Part shown: positions 25,201-34,569 of the stretch, in pieces
Position numbering within the stretch: the stretch's first letter is position 1
How the letters are laid out: each line of letters starts with the position of its first letter
Assembly (NCBI RefSeq): GCF_027922005.1
Contig: NZ_BSEV01000008.1
Coordinates: 216,704 to 280,703 of the forward strand
Direction of reading: 5' to 3'
Source of the DNA: Streptosporangium carneum
Lineage (GTDB): Bacteria > Actinomycetota > Actinomycetes > Streptosporangiales > Streptosporangiaceae
DNA: 64,000 nt
Notes under the pieces: generated by a model
Seen by the model: the letters and a program-made list of their open reading frames with translations, nothing else
Told to the model about the DNA's origin: nothing
Databases searched by the model: none
Position numbers and translations under genes: made by a program

Positions 25201-25602
25201 TCACCGCGGGTCATCGCCTTCCGGGCCCACGCCGAACGGGTTGTCGACGACGTAACGCCAGTGCCCGTCCTGTCCGCGCCGGGCGACGTCGGTGGCGGTG
25301 CCCTCCACGTGCACGGGGCGGCCGTCACGGTCCGTGCCGTCGATGGTCCAGTCCACGATCAGCAGCGCGATGTCGCCGGCGGTGTAGACGTGCCGCGGCC
25401 GGACGGCGATCGGCGCCCCGATGCTCATGAACTCCTCGTTGGCGGCATGGGCCTGGGGTCCGGTCAGTGGGGAGCCCGGCTCGGGGACGAACACCGCCCC
25501 GCTCTCGTACACCTCCGCCACCGCCGCCGGATCACCGCTGTTGAACCGCTCGGCGAACACCAGGGGCACGTCCTCGGGACGGTCTGCCAGTCGTCGCGTC
25601 AT
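25201..25602 (-). CDS. SnoaL-like/DUF4440 family protein (NTF2-like fold)
   Basis: A 133-residue protein with the NTF2-like outline: VPLVFAERFNSGDPAAVAEVY (helix with FNSGD motif), ALFVPEPGSPLTGPQ-like strand/turn, and two long strands (ARHVYTAGDIALLIVDWTI and VEGTATDVARRGQDGHWRYV, read in parts). Proteins of this type (SgcJ/EcaC-like) are small binding or ketosteroid-isomerase-like enzymes. ATG 25602 used; GTG 25605 one codon upstream is equally possible. Divergent from an HxlR regulator, which probably controls it. Confidence 0.85.
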   Translation of the reverse strand: MTRRLADRPEDVPLVFAERFNSGDPAAVAEVYESGAVFVPEPGSPLTGPQAHAANEEFMSIGAPIAVRPRHVYTAGDIALLIVDWTIDGTDRDGRPVHVEGTATDVARRGQDGHWRYVVDNPFGVGPEGDDPR

Positions 25603-25664
25603 CACCGCACGTCCTTTCAGCGGGTAGAAATCACCGAGACGCGGAAACGCTAGGAGGCGCTCTC

Positions 25665-26054
25665 GTGACTCACCAAACGGTTGGCCACCCGCCCCGGCCG
25701 GGCCTGCCCGACGACCCTCTCGCGAGCGTCGGCGAACCCACCCCGTCCTGTCCGGTGGAGGTCACCCTCGCGGCCCTGCGCGGTCGCTGGACGACCCTCG
25801 TGATCCGCGAGCTTCTGCGCGGCGACCGCACCTTCAGCGAACTCCGCCAGGCGCTGCCCGCGCTGTCGGACAAGGTGCTGTCCGACCGGCTGGCGCACCT
25901 CGTCCAGGTCGGTGTCCTGGACCGCCGCCGTCAGGCCGACTGGCCGCCCCGCACCCACTACGGGCTCACGCCCCACGGACGACGCCTCGGCCCCGTCCTC
26001 CAGGCGCTCTGGGACTGGGGCGCCCAGCAGCCGCCCCCGGCGTCCGAGCCCTGA
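25665..26054 (+). CDS. HxlR family transcriptional regulator
   Basis: A 129-residue winged helix-turn-helix protein: CPVEVTLAALRGRWTTLVIR, ELLRGDRTFSELRQALPALS, KVLSDRLAHLVQVGVLDRR and YGLTPHGRRLGPVLQALWDW cover the HxlR domain from about 29 to 120. The Cys at residue 29, at the start of the domain, occupies the place of the redox/aldehyde-sensing Cys in several HxlR members. It faces the SnoaL-like gene with a 62-bp gap, the usual layout of a regulator and its target. GTG start. Confidence 0.92.
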   Translation: MTHQTVGHPPRPGLPDDPLASVGEPTPSCPVEVTLAALRGRWTTLVIRELLRGDRTFSELRQALPALSDKVLSDRLAHLVQVGVLDRRRQADWPPRTHYGLTPHGRRLGPVLQALWDWGAQQPPPASEP

Positions 26055-26083
26055 TCGCGCCGGCGCGAGAGTTCGCAGGACAT

Positions 26084-26121
26084 GTCCCGGCCCCCGCGTC
26101 GGACGACGCGGGGGCCGGGAC
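26084..26121. terminator. strong bidirectional hairpin between convergent genes
   Basis: A perfect 17-bp stem (26084-26100 with 26105-26121), starting GTCCCGGCCCCCGCG, with loop GGAC. It lies between the HxlR gene and the end of protease copy 2 and should stop both transcripts. Confidence 0.88.
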
Positions 26122-26134
26122 GCAAGATGTTCCG

Positions 26135-28804
26135 CTACGGAGCCAGGATGTCGTCGATGGCCGCGTGCAGGTCGGGTTGCGGGCCGATGTGGTGGGGGTC
26201 GCCGGTGGCCTGCGGCGTGCCGGTCAGTTTGAGGGTGTCGCGGACCTGGGCCGGGGTGAGCACCCCGGTCGCCGCCTTGGCCACGCCCTGCAGGTCGGCC
26301 ACCGCGCCGGCGACGACGGCGCTGGCGCTGGAGGTGCCGCTGAAGACGCCGGTGTACATCTTGGTCGGATCGGTCACCGACGGGGTCAGGTCGTTGGAGC
26401 TGGTGGTGCCCAGGGTCGCCACGCACGCGCCGTAGGCCTGAACGTCCACGCGTGAGCCGTACGTGGAGAACGACATGGCGGTCCGCTCGGCGGGCGGGGA
26501 GGAGCCGAGGCAGTTCGTCCCGCCGGGGCTGGGCGGCGCGCCCGCCCCGACCACGATGGCGCCGGAGTCGGGACGCCCCATGAAGGTGGCGGCGTAGGCG
26601 TCGGTCGGGTCGTCGAGGTCGTTGCCGCCGTTGCCCGCCGCCTCGACCACGGTCACCCCGGCCGCGGTGGCCAGCACCGTCTGGTCGTAGATGCTGCTGT
26701 CCACCTCCCAGGGGTACCAGCCTTCGTCGAGGTTGCCGGGCACCACCGCGAGCTCGTACAGGATCACGTCACCGGGTCCGGAAGTCGAGGTGGCGTAGGC
26801 GACGGGGTCGGAGATGTCGGTGCCGGTCAGGTGCAGCGTGGCGTGCGGCGCGATGCCCGCCATGCCGACCCCGTTGTCGTCCTTGGCGCCGATCACCCCG
26901 GCGACGGAGGTGCCGTGGTAGACCGAGACGTCGTTGGAGCACGGGTCGCCGAACATGGACGGCAGCTGCACCACCGCGCCGGTCGCGACGCGCCCGGCGA
27001 GGTCCTCATGACACAGGTTCCACCGGGTGGTCACCCCGCTCAGCTGGGTCGGGCTGGTCCGGGAGACGGTGGTGCCGTCGCCGAGCCGGCCGCTGCCGTT
27101 GGAACCCCAGACGTGGAAGGTCGGGGTGACCTTGGTGAGGGTGTGGGACAGGCCCGCCGCGATCCAGTCGGCGGACACGGAGGTCGCGACGGGCGTCTTG
27201 GAGTCGACGGTGGTGCCGTTGCCGAGCTGGCCCTGGGCGTTGTCGCCCCAGGTGTACGTCGCCGTGGGCGTGCCGGACGACGACGTCGTGGCGACGCTGT
27301 GCAGGGAGCCCGCGGAAACGCTGTTGACGTTGCTCAGGCCGGGGACGGTGGTCGGGGTCTTCCTGTCGGTCAGGGTGCCGTCGCCGATCTGGCCCTGGCT
27401 GTTGTCGCCCCACGCCTTGACCGTGCCTGCGGACAGCACGGCGAGAACGTGGTCGCCGCGGCTGCTGACCTGGGTGACGCCGCTCAGCCCGGGGACGGTG
27501 GTCGGGGAGAGCCGGTCGATGACGGTGCCGTCGCCGATCTGGCCCTGGCTGTTGTCGCCCCACGCCTTGACCGTGCCTGCGGACAGCAGGGCGACCGAGT
27601 TGCCGCCTCCCGCCGCGACACCGCCGCTTCCGGCGAACACACCCGTGAGGCCGGGAACGGTGGTCGCGGTCGAGGAGTCGAAGCCCGTGCTGCCGTAGCC
27701 GAGCTGGCGCTGGCTGTTGTCGCCCCAGGCCTTGACGGTGCCGTCGGACAGGACGGCCAGGACATGGCCCGCGCCCGCGCTCACCGCCATCGCGTTGGTG
27801 ATGCCGGTGACCTGCACCGGGACCAGGCTGTCGGTGAAGGTGCCGTTGCCGAGCTGCCCCTGGCTGTTGTCGCCCCAGGCCCACACGGTGCCGTCGATCT
27901 TCATTGCGACCGAGTAACCGTTGCCGGCGGAGACGGACTGGACACCGGTCAGGCCGGGAACCCGTGACGGGACCTTCCTGCCCGTGGTGTGGCCCAGACC
28001 GAGCTGGCCCTGGGCGTTGTCACCCCACGCCCACGCCTCTCCGCCGGAAGCACCCCACAGAAGCGCCAGCGAGTGGTCGTTGCCCGCGGCGATGGTCTGC
28101 GGCCCGTAGCCGGGGATCACCGTGGACTGGACCTCGAGGTCGGTGACGGTGATGCCGTCGCCCTTGCCGCCGGGCTGCGCGTTGGCGTACTCGGCGTCGA
28201 CCCCTCCGCCCTGTACGGAGTTGGCCGCGTTGCGGTACTTCTGGTGCGAGCTTAGCGGCTCGGTGGGCGACACCGGGATGGGCTTGGCCTGGGCGATCTC
28301 GACCGACGGCAGGGCGTTCAGGTCTTTCAGCAGCGGCTCGACGCCCTCGGGAACGGTGACGACGAACCACGAGTTCAGGTCGGGGAGTCTGCGACCGGTC
28401 TTCTTCTCCAACTGGAGGCGCCGCTCGGTGACCTTCGTCTCAGGGGTGGACGACAGCGGCCTGATCGACGCGCCCTTGTACCTGGCCAGCACCCGCTGGA
28501 TCTCGGAGGCGTCGGCCGCGTCCTCCGCGACCAGCTTGCGGTCGCGCAGCCGTACGACCAGGTCGGGCTTGAACTTCACCGACAGCTGGGTTCTGGAGAA
28601 CCCTTTGGGAAGCGGCCCGTGCGTCCCCGGCGCGACCCCCTTCTCCTTGCTGTGGTCGTAGGGGGGAGCGGGTTCGGCCGAGGCCGGTCCGGCCGAGACC
28701 ACTCCCGGCACCATGCCGAAGGTCACGGTGAGCAGGGCCGCGGCGAGCCGCCGTCGTGCTGTCTGAGACCTTCCACGGTCCCGGACATTGGAGTGAACTG
28801 ACAA
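26135..28804 (-). CDS. secreted S8 subtilisin-like protease with inserted RCC1 propeller (copy 2)
   Basis: An 889-residue paralogue of the protease at 11907-14555. Signal peptide RRRLAAALLTVTFGMVPGVV, cleavage after ASA (43). Catalytic Asp D212 in GDGITVTDLE; RCC1-type repeats from about 226 to 583 with W250, W300, W350, W405, W455, W509 and W556 in WGDN/WGSN motifs; then WNLCHEDLAGRV, H620 in YHGTSVAGVIGA, N715 in AGNGG and S815 in FSGTSSASAVVAG. Four Cys (HEDL-adjacent C588, C612, C755, C784) match those of the other copies. TTG start after GGAGAATTCG. Predicted extracellular and active. It lies tandem to copy 3, which is 708 bp upstream in the direction of transcription. Confidence 0.9.
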   Translation of the reverse strand: MSVHSNVRDRGRSQTARRRLAAALLTVTFGMVPGVVSAGPASAEPAPPYDHSKEKGVAPGTHGPLPKGFSRTQLSVKFKPDLVVRLRDRKLVAEDAADASEIQRVLARYKGASIRPLSSTPETKVTERRLQLEKKTGRRLPDLNSWFVVTVPEGVEPLLKDLNALPSVEIAQAKPIPVSPTEPLSSHQKYRNAANSVQGGGVDAEYANAQPGGKGDGITVTDLEVQSTVIPGYGPQTIAAGNDHSLALLWGASGGEAWAWGDNAQGQLGLGHTTGRKVPSRVPGLTGVQSVSAGNGYSVAMKIDGTVWAWGDNSQGQLGNGTFTDSLVPVQVTGITNAMAVSAGAGHVLAVLSDGTVKAWGDNSQRQLGYGSTGFDSSTATTVPGLTGVFAGSGGVAAGGGNSVALLSAGTVKAWGDNSQGQIGDGTVIDRLSPTTVPGLSGVTQVSSRGDHVLAVLSAGTVKAWGDNSQGQIGDGTLTDRKTPTTVPGLSNVNSVSAGSLHSVATTSSSGTPTATYTWGDNAQGQLGNGTTVDSKTPVATSVSADWIAAGLSHTLTKVTPTFHVWGSNGSGRLGDGTTVSRTSPTQLSGVTTRWNLCHEDLAGRVATGAVVQLPSMFGDPCSNDVSVYHGTSVAGVIGAKDDNGVGMAGIAPHATLHLTGTDISDPVAYATSTSGPGDVILYELAVVPGNLDEGWYPWEVDSSIYDQTVLATAAGVTVVEAAGNGGNDLDDPTDAYAATFMGRPDSGAIVVGAGAPPSPGGTNCLGSSPPAERTAMSFSTYGSRVDVQAYGACVATLGTTSSNDLTPSVTDPTKMYTGVFSGTSSASAVVAGAVADLQGVAKAATGVLTPAQVRDTLKLTGTPQATGDPHHIGPQPDLHAAIDDILAP

Positions 28805-29111
28805 CGAATTCTCCTATGGAGCCCTCAATGCCGCATGAGTTCAGAGCGTCACATCCGGTTACCGGGACATTCCGATCGGCGGCGGCATGCTTCCTGAGAA
28901 CATCAATCCGAGGCCGCCGGGAGACCCGTTAATCACACAATCGACATATGTGGTGAAACCTGCAGACCCGGCGAGTCAGCATAGGCTGATCACCCACACG
29001 AAAATCAAGCGGGTAACCGATTTACACGGTCGGACGCCGAGCGGACACGCGGAGTCATTTCATCGATTCCTGCAATGTCGACCTGTCGTCGGAAAGTTAA
29101 TTTCGGCACGG

Positions 29112-29140
29112 TTGACAGGGCCGGGGAAAAGTCGTAGAAA
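29112..29140 (+). promoter_or_regulatory. conserved sigma70-like promoter element, locus 2
   Basis: TTGACA (29112-29117), 17-bp spacer, TAGAAA (29135-29140) on the plus strand, 308 bp from the start of protease copy 2 and pointing away from it. Same element and spacing as at 14872 and 32495. Confidence 0.5.
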
Positions 29141-29466
29141 AGATCGCCCTCGCCGCCCGGTCACCTGTCGCACTCATTTCCACCCTGCCGTCTCGCGCCG
29201 TCACGCCGCGACACCGGACTCCTACGGCAAGCGCCCGGCCGGTTCAGGGTTCCGGTGACACTTCGCGACTTTTGGGGTCGAGGTCGCACGAGAACGGCCA
29301 CTCCGTGATTACGCGAAGTTTGTGAAGACACCGAAGATCACGCGGTGGCCGCAGCCGACGGCGTCGGCCATGAGGTTGAGCCAGGCGAAACCCAGGTGAA
29401 TGAGAGCGGAAAGGAACGCGTCCTGACGGCCCACAGCGGGTCGAGTGTGTCGGCGGGCGACGGGTC

Positions 29467-29496
29467 CCGGCCCCGCGTCGTTCAGCGCGGGGCCGG
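29467..29496 (-). terminator. hairpin terminator after protease copy 3
   Basis: CCGGCCCCGCG (29467-29477) pairs with 29486-29496, 17 bp beyond the stop codon of the copy-3 gene. Similar in position and sequence to the hairpins that end copies 1 and 2. Confidence 0.75.
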
Positions 29497-29512
29497 AGCG
29501 CACGGTGATCCG

Positions 29513-32176
29513 CTACGGAGCCAGGATGGCGTCGATGGCGGCGTGCAGGTCCGGTTGGGGGCCGATGTGGTGGGGGTCGCCGGCGGGCTGCGGCGTGCCG
29601 GTCAGTTTGAGGGTGTCGCGGACCTGGGCCGGGGTGAGCACCCCGCTCGCCGCCTTGGCGACTCCCTGGAGGTCGGCCACCGCGCCGGCGACGACGGCGC
29701 TGGCGCTGGAGGTGCCGCTGAAGTAGGGCGCGTACATCTTGGTCGGATCGGTCTCCGAGGGGGTCAGGTCCTGCCAGCCGGGAACGCCCAGGGTCGCCAC
29801 GCACGCGCCGTAGGCCTGGACGTCGACGCGCGAGCCGTACGTGGAGAACGACAGCGCGGTCCGCTCGGCGGCAGGGGTGGACCCGGTGCAGTTCGTCCCG
29901 CCGGGGCTCGGCGGCGCTCCCGCGCCGACCATGACGGCGCCGGAGTCGGGACGTCCCATGACGGTGACGGCGTAGGGGTCGGTCGGGTCGTCGAGGTCGT
30001 TGCCGCCGTTGCCCGCCGCCTCGACCACGGTCACCCCGGCCGCGGTCGCCAGCACCGTCTGGTCGTAGACGCTGCTTTCCAGCTCCCAGGGATACCAGGG
30101 ACCGGAGATCGGTATCGCGCTCTCGTACACGAACACGTCGCCCGGCACGGAGTGCGCGGTGGCGTAGGCGACGGAGTCGGGAATGTCGGTGCCGGTCAGG
30201 TGCAGCTTGGCGTGCGGCGCGATGCCCGCCATGCCGACCCCGTTGTCGTCCTGGGCGCCGATGACCCCGGCGACGGCGGTGCCGTGCTGCACCGCGAAGT
30301 CGTTGGAGCACGGGTCGCCGAACATGGTCGGCGACTGGACCACCGCACCGGTCGCGACACGCCCGGCCAGGTCCTCGTGGCACATGTTCCACGAGTTGGT
30401 CACCCCGAGCAGCGGGGTCGGACCGGTCCGGGAGGTGGTGGTGCCGTCGCCGAGCCGCCCGCTGCCGTTGGAGCCCCAGACGTGGAACACCGGGCTGACC
30501 TTGCTGACGGTGTGCGCCAGGCCCGCCGCGATCGTGTCAGCGGACAGGGAGAGCGCGACGGGGGTGGTGGAGTCGACGACGGTGCCGTTGCCGAGCTGCC
30601 CCTGGGCGTTGTCGCCCCAGGTGTACGTCGTCGCGGGCGAACCGGCCGACGCCGTCGTGACGGCGCTGTGCAGGGAGCCCGCGGAGACGCTGCTGACGTT
30701 GGCCAGGCCGGACACCGCGACCGGGGTCTTCCTGTCGACGACGGTGCCGTTGCCGATCTGCCCCTGGGAGTTGTCGCCCCACGCCTTGACCGTGCCGCTG
30801 GTGAGCAGGGCGAGCACGTGGTCGGCGCGGCTGCTGACCTGGCTGACGCCGGTCAGGCCGAAGACGGTGACAGGGGAGGTCCGGTCAGTGGTGGTGCCGT
30901 CGCCGAGCTGCCCCTGGCTGTTGTCACCCCAGGCCTTGACCGTGCCGCCGGAGAGCAGGGCGACCGAGTGGGCGGTTCCCGCCGCGACGCTGCCGAACAC
31001 GGTGGACACGCCCGTGAGGCCGGGGACGACGGTCGCGGTCGAGGAGTCGGCGCCCGTGGTGCCGTAGCCGAGCTGGCGCTGGCTGTTGTCACCCCAGGCC
31101 TTGACGGTGCCGTTCGACAGGACGGCCAGGACGTGGCCGGCGCCCGCGCTCACGCCGACCGCGTTGGTGATGCCGGTGACCTGCACCGGGACCGAGCTGT
31201 CGACGACGGTGCCGTTGCCGAGCTGGCCCTGGCTGTTGTCGCCCCAGGCCCACACGGTGCCGTCGAGCTTCAGCGCGACCGAGAAACCGTTGCCGGCGGA
31301 GACGGCGCTGACGCCGGTCAGAGTGGGGATCCGCACCGGGACCTTCTTGGTCGTGGTGTTCCCGATGCCGAGCTGGCCCTGGGAGTTGTCGCCCCACGCC
31401 CACACATTCCCGGCCCCCAACGCGCCCCACGCCATCATCAGCGTGTGCTCGTCGCCCGCGGAGATCGACTGCGGCCCCTGGTTCGGGAGCACCGTGCTCT
31501 GCACCTCGAGGTCGGTGACCGTGATGCCGTCGCCCTTGCCGCCGGGCTGCGCGTTGGCGTACTCGGCGTCGACCCCTCCGCCCTGTACGGAGTTGGCCGC
31601 GTTGCGGTACTTCTGGTGCGAGCTCAACGGCTCGCTGGGAGACGCCAGGTTCGGCCTGGCCTGGGCGATCTCCACCGACGGCAGGGCGTTCAGGTCGCCC
31701 AGCAGCGACTCGATGCCCTCGGGAACGGTGACGACGAACCACGAGTTCAGGTCAGGCAGCTCACGGCCGGTCCGCTTCTCCAACTGGAGGCGCTGCCGGG
31801 TGACCTTCTCCTCGGACGTGCGCGACAACGGCCTGATCGACGCGCCCTTGTGCTTGGCCAGCACCCGCTGCACCTCGGCGGCGTCGGCGGTGTTCTCCGC
31901 GACCAGTTTCTGACCGCGGAGCCGTACGGTCAGATCTGGCTTGAACTTCACCGTGAGCTGGGTCGTGGAGAAGCCCTCGGGAAGCGGGCCGTGCGTGCCC
32001 GGTGCTTTCCCCTTGTCCTTGCTGTGGTCGTACGCCGGGACCGGTTCGGCCGAGGCGGGGCCCGCCGGTGTCACAGCCGACAGCGTGCCGACGGTCACGG
32101 CGAGCACGGCCGCGGCGAGCCGCCGCATCGACGACCGTGACCTTCCGCGATCCCGAGCATTGGAGTGAGCTGACAA
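29513..32176 (-). CDS. secreted S8 subtilisin-like protease with inserted RCC1 propeller (copy 3)
   Basis: An 887-residue paralogue. Signal peptide MRRLAAAVLAVTVGTLSAV, cleavage after ASA (43). Prodomain with LNSWFVVTVPEGIESLLGDL. Catalytic Asp D212 (GDGITVTDLE), RCC1-type repeats about 226-583 with W251, W301, W351, W406, W456, W510 and W557, then WNMCHEDLAGRV, H621 (HGTAVAGVIGA), N713 (AGNGG) and S813 (FSGTSSASAVVAG). All catalytic residues retained. It is closest to copies 1 and 2 in the prodomain and protease parts; blade sequences differ more. TTG start with GGAGAATTCG context as in copy 2. Predicted secreted, function unknown. Confidence 0.9.
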   Translation of the reverse strand: MSAHSNARDRGRSRSSMRRLAAAVLAVTVGTLSAVTPAGPASAEPVPAYDHSKDKGKAPGTHGPLPEGFSTTQLTVKFKPDLTVRLRGQKLVAENTADAAEVQRVLAKHKGASIRPLSRTSEEKVTRQRLQLEKRTGRELPDLNSWFVVTVPEGIESLLGDLNALPSVEIAQARPNLASPSEPLSSHQKYRNAANSVQGGGVDAEYANAQPGGKGDGITVTDLEVQSTVLPNQGPQSISAGDEHTLMMAWGALGAGNVWAWGDNSQGQLGIGNTTTKKVPVRIPTLTGVSAVSAGNGFSVALKLDGTVWAWGDNSQGQLGNGTVVDSSVPVQVTGITNAVGVSAGAGHVLAVLSNGTVKAWGDNSQRQLGYGTTGADSSTATVVPGLTGVSTVFGSVAAGTAHSVALLSGGTVKAWGDNSQGQLGDGTTTDRTSPVTVFGLTGVSQVSSRADHVLALLTSGTVKAWGDNSQGQIGNGTVVDRKTPVAVSGLANVSSVSAGSLHSAVTTASAGSPATTYTWGDNAQGQLGNGTVVDSTTPVALSLSADTIAAGLAHTVSKVSPVFHVWGSNGSGRLGDGTTTSRTGPTPLLGVTNSWNMCHEDLAGRVATGAVVQSPTMFGDPCSNDFAVQHGTAVAGVIGAQDDNGVGMAGIAPHAKLHLTGTDIPDSVAYATAHSVPGDVFVYESAIPISGPWYPWELESSVYDQTVLATAAGVTVVEAAGNGGNDLDDPTDPYAVTVMGRPDSGAVMVGAGAPPSPGGTNCTGSTPAAERTALSFSTYGSRVDVQAYGACVATLGVPGWQDLTPSETDPTKMYAPYFSGTSSASAVVAGAVADLQGVAKAASGVLTPAQVRDTLKLTGTPQPAGDPHHIGPQPDLHAAIDAILAP

Positions 32177-32858
32177 CGAATTCTCCTCTGGCGTCTTTCG
32201 CGACGCACGAGTTCAGAGCCTTGCAGTCAGTGATCCCGGGCATGCCGACCAGCGGCGGCATGCCCACCCGAGCACATCGGTCCGAGGCGTCACCACCGTC
32301 GGAAGACCCGTTACTCGCACAATCGACATGTGTCACGAAAACAACAAACTCGGCGAGTCAGCATAGGCCGATCACCCGCTCTAAAATCAAGCGAAAAAGC
32401 GATTTACACGGTCGGCCATTAGGCGAACGCGCGGAGTCATTGCATCGATTCACGGCAGAACGGAGCCAGCACTCAACGGCTCATTCAAATGCGCTTGACA
32501 GCGGCCGAAGAACGTCATAGAAGTGATGGCCCTCCGACGCCCGGCCGTCCGCCGCACTCCGTGTCCACGCGGTCTTCGTATGCCTTCACACTGGGAGAAG
32601 GGCGACTCTCGCGGCACGTGCCCGGCTGATTCCACCACCGTGAAAAGAACGCACGCAGCACACTTTCTCCTCGAAAACGGGGCACGTCCGGAGTGGCGGA
32701 TTCCCGCACGAGGCGGAGCCGAACGAAACATCCGGTGAAACAGATCAGAAAGAAACGTGTCCGGGCGTCCCCTGCGGCGCGGAAAATCCCTTCCCCGCCG
32801 CGAGGGCGAAGCCGGCGGTTCTCAGGGCGCGGATGCGACACGGGGACGACCGGGCGAC
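32177..32858. other. region upstream of protease copy 3
   Basis: 32177-32523 aligns with the upstream regions of copies 1 and 2, and 32523-32780 has weaker similarity to 14905-15180 of locus 1. Minus-strand frames exist but their translations do not stay conserved between loci, so I call no gene here. Confidence 0.5.
32495..32523 (+). promoter_or_regulatory. conserved sigma70-like promoter element, locus 3
   Basis: TTGACA (32495-32500), 17-bp spacer, TAGAAG (32518-32523), 319 bp from the start of protease copy 3, on the opposite strand. Third member of the conserved set. Confidence 0.5.
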
Positions 32859-34397
32859 TCATCCACGCCGCCCTCCCCCGGACGCCGTACGGGAGCCCGC
32901 GAGGGCCAGGGCGGCGGCGAGGCAGGCCACCGGGAAGACCGGCAGGACGTATCGGTGGTCGAAGTCGAGGACGGCGACCGGCGCGACAAGCAGGAACATC
33001 GCGACGGCCCAGGGCAGCAGGGCCTGGCGACGCCGTGGCAGTGCGCCGAGCACGCCCAGCAGCAGGACCGCGCCCAGCAGCGGGCCGTGCAGATACGCGG
33101 GGTAGCGGTAGGCCGCCAGCAGGCTCGCGTACGGCTCGACGGAGTACATGCCGCGGATGTCCGAGTCGTACTCACGACGGACCTGGTCGATCAGCGGGAA
33201 GTCGGGCAGCGGCCAGCTCCCCCTGGGAAAGGTGAGGGAGGCGTTGACCCGTTTGGGGTGGGCGACCGGAGTCCAGGCGAAGGTGAGGGAGGTGTCCCTG
33301 ACGACCTCGCGGAGATAGTCGAGCGGCTGGGCGGCGATGGCGCGCAGGGCGAAGGAGCGGGCCAGGTCGTTGTGGGAGAACCGGTCACCGGGCAGTTTGT
33401 TGAGCGAGGAGCCCGGGGCCCAGACGTACTCGGAGGCGGCGTCGACGACCGAGCCGTTCGGACACAGTCCGGCCTCCCGCGTCGGCGGTTCGATCACCGA
33501 GCAGTCGGCGAAGGTCATGGTGCGCGCCCACAGTGCCACGCCGTCGGAACCGCTGAGCGCGAACCTGCCGTGGTGCGCGGCGTACCAGCCCGCGTAGGCC
33601 GTCAACGGCAGGATCGCGGCCAGCGCGAGCGCCGCCACGGGCCGCCGACCGATGCGGCGCACCAGGAGGTGGAGCAGGAACAGGCCCAGGAGGGGTACCG
33701 CGACCGTCCGGGTGAGCCCGGCGAGCGCGAGCAGCAGGCCCGCGCCTGCGGCGGCCGTGACCGACGGCTCACGACGCCACAGCAGAACCGTGAGCGCGGC
33801 CGTGACCAGGAAGATGAGCTGCGTGTCCGACAGGACGGCGTGCTCCAGCCTCAGGAACGCCGGGTCGAACAGGACGGGCAGCGTGGCCGCCGTCGCCCCC
33901 CACGCGGGAAGCGACCGGCGCCGCAGTGTCGCGTAGACCATCAGGCCGATGCACAGCCCCATGGCGTGCTGGACGCCCGCGATCACCTCGACGCTGTGGA
34001 AGGGACGCAGCAACCACAGCAGGAAGGGGTAACCGGTCGGGTGGAACTGCCCGGACGGCCTCATGTGCACGGCGGTGTCGAGGTAGGTGAAGGAGTCGTA
34101 CCAGTAGAGCTGGGCGGGCCGGTAGCCCAGCATGGTCACCGCCCGCAGCGCCGCCGCCGCCGCGACGACCAGCGCGAACAGCCAGTGGTCCGCGAGGGCT
34201 CGGCGGAGTCGGCCGTCCCCTCGGCGCGGAGCGGACGGGCCGTGCCCTTCCGGTGGGATGAGAGGTCCGTACGCCTCCGGGGGAACGTGCGGGTCACGCG
34301 TCTCCGGTACGGCGGGCGGGGCGGGCGACTCCGGTGCGGCGGGCGGACCGGACGTCCCCGGTGCGGCGGGTGGGGCGGGCGACTCCGGATGGGGCAT
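32859..34397 (-). CDS. GT-C type membrane glycosyltransferase (GT39/ArnT-like)
   Basis: A 512-residue polytopic membrane protein with about eleven helices after a Pro/Ala-rich cytoplasmic tail (residues 1-65, built of repeated PESPAPPAAP-like units). The first luminal loop reads YWYDSFTYLDTAVHMRPSGQ, with the acidic residue expected for the catalytic Asp of GT-C enzymes using polyprenyl-phosphate sugars; HPTGYPFLLWLLRPF follows. A large extracytoplasmic segment lies at about 290-430. Probable role: adding a sugar to a surface glycan or protein. ATG 34397 with AGGAGA 8 nt upstream; the longer frame lacks a ribosome binding site. Divergent from a two-component system that may control it. Confidence 0.8.
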   Translation of the reverse strand: MPHPESPAPPAAPGTSGPPAAPESPAPPAVPETRDPHVPPEAYGPLIPPEGHGPSAPRRGDGRLRRALADHWLFALVVAAAAALRAVTMLGYRPAQLYWYDSFTYLDTAVHMRPSGQFHPTGYPFLLWLLRPFHSVEVIAGVQHAMGLCIGLMVYATLRRRSLPAWGATAATLPVLFDPAFLRLEHAVLSDTQLIFLVTAALTVLLWRREPSVTAAAGAGLLLALAGLTRTVAVPLLGLFLLHLLVRRIGRRPVAALALAAILPLTAYAGWYAAHHGRFALSGSDGVALWARTMTFADCSVIEPPTREAGLCPNGSVVDAASEYVWAPGSSLNKLPGDRFSHNDLARSFALRAIAAQPLDYLREVVRDTSLTFAWTPVAHPKRVNASLTFPRGSWPLPDFPLIDQVRREYDSDIRGMYSVEPYASLLAAYRYPAYLHGPLLGAVLLLGVLGALPRRRQALLPWAVAMFLLVAPVAVLDFDHRYVLPVFPVACLAAALALAGSRTASGGGRRG

Positions 34398-34569
34398 CGG
34401 TCGATCTCCTGTTCCGGCGGGGACGGTCGCCCTCACCGGTGGTGGAGTAGAGCGAATGATCGCTAACCTGGGCGTCACCGAAACTGGTTACGCCCGCGTT
34501 ATACGACTTGCGGCACGCTGGGCGGAACGCGCGTTCTGTGCGCGTCGGGGCGTTCAGGGGGAGGGGTCG

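Larger units (their letters stand above)
28805..29512. other. region upstream of protease copy 2, homologous to copies 1 and 3
   Basis: 28805-29140 aligns by eye with the regions upstream of the other two RCC1-proteases. 29141-29466 holds nothing recognisable. The hairpin at 29467-29496 ends the copy-3 transcript. Confidence 0.5.
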
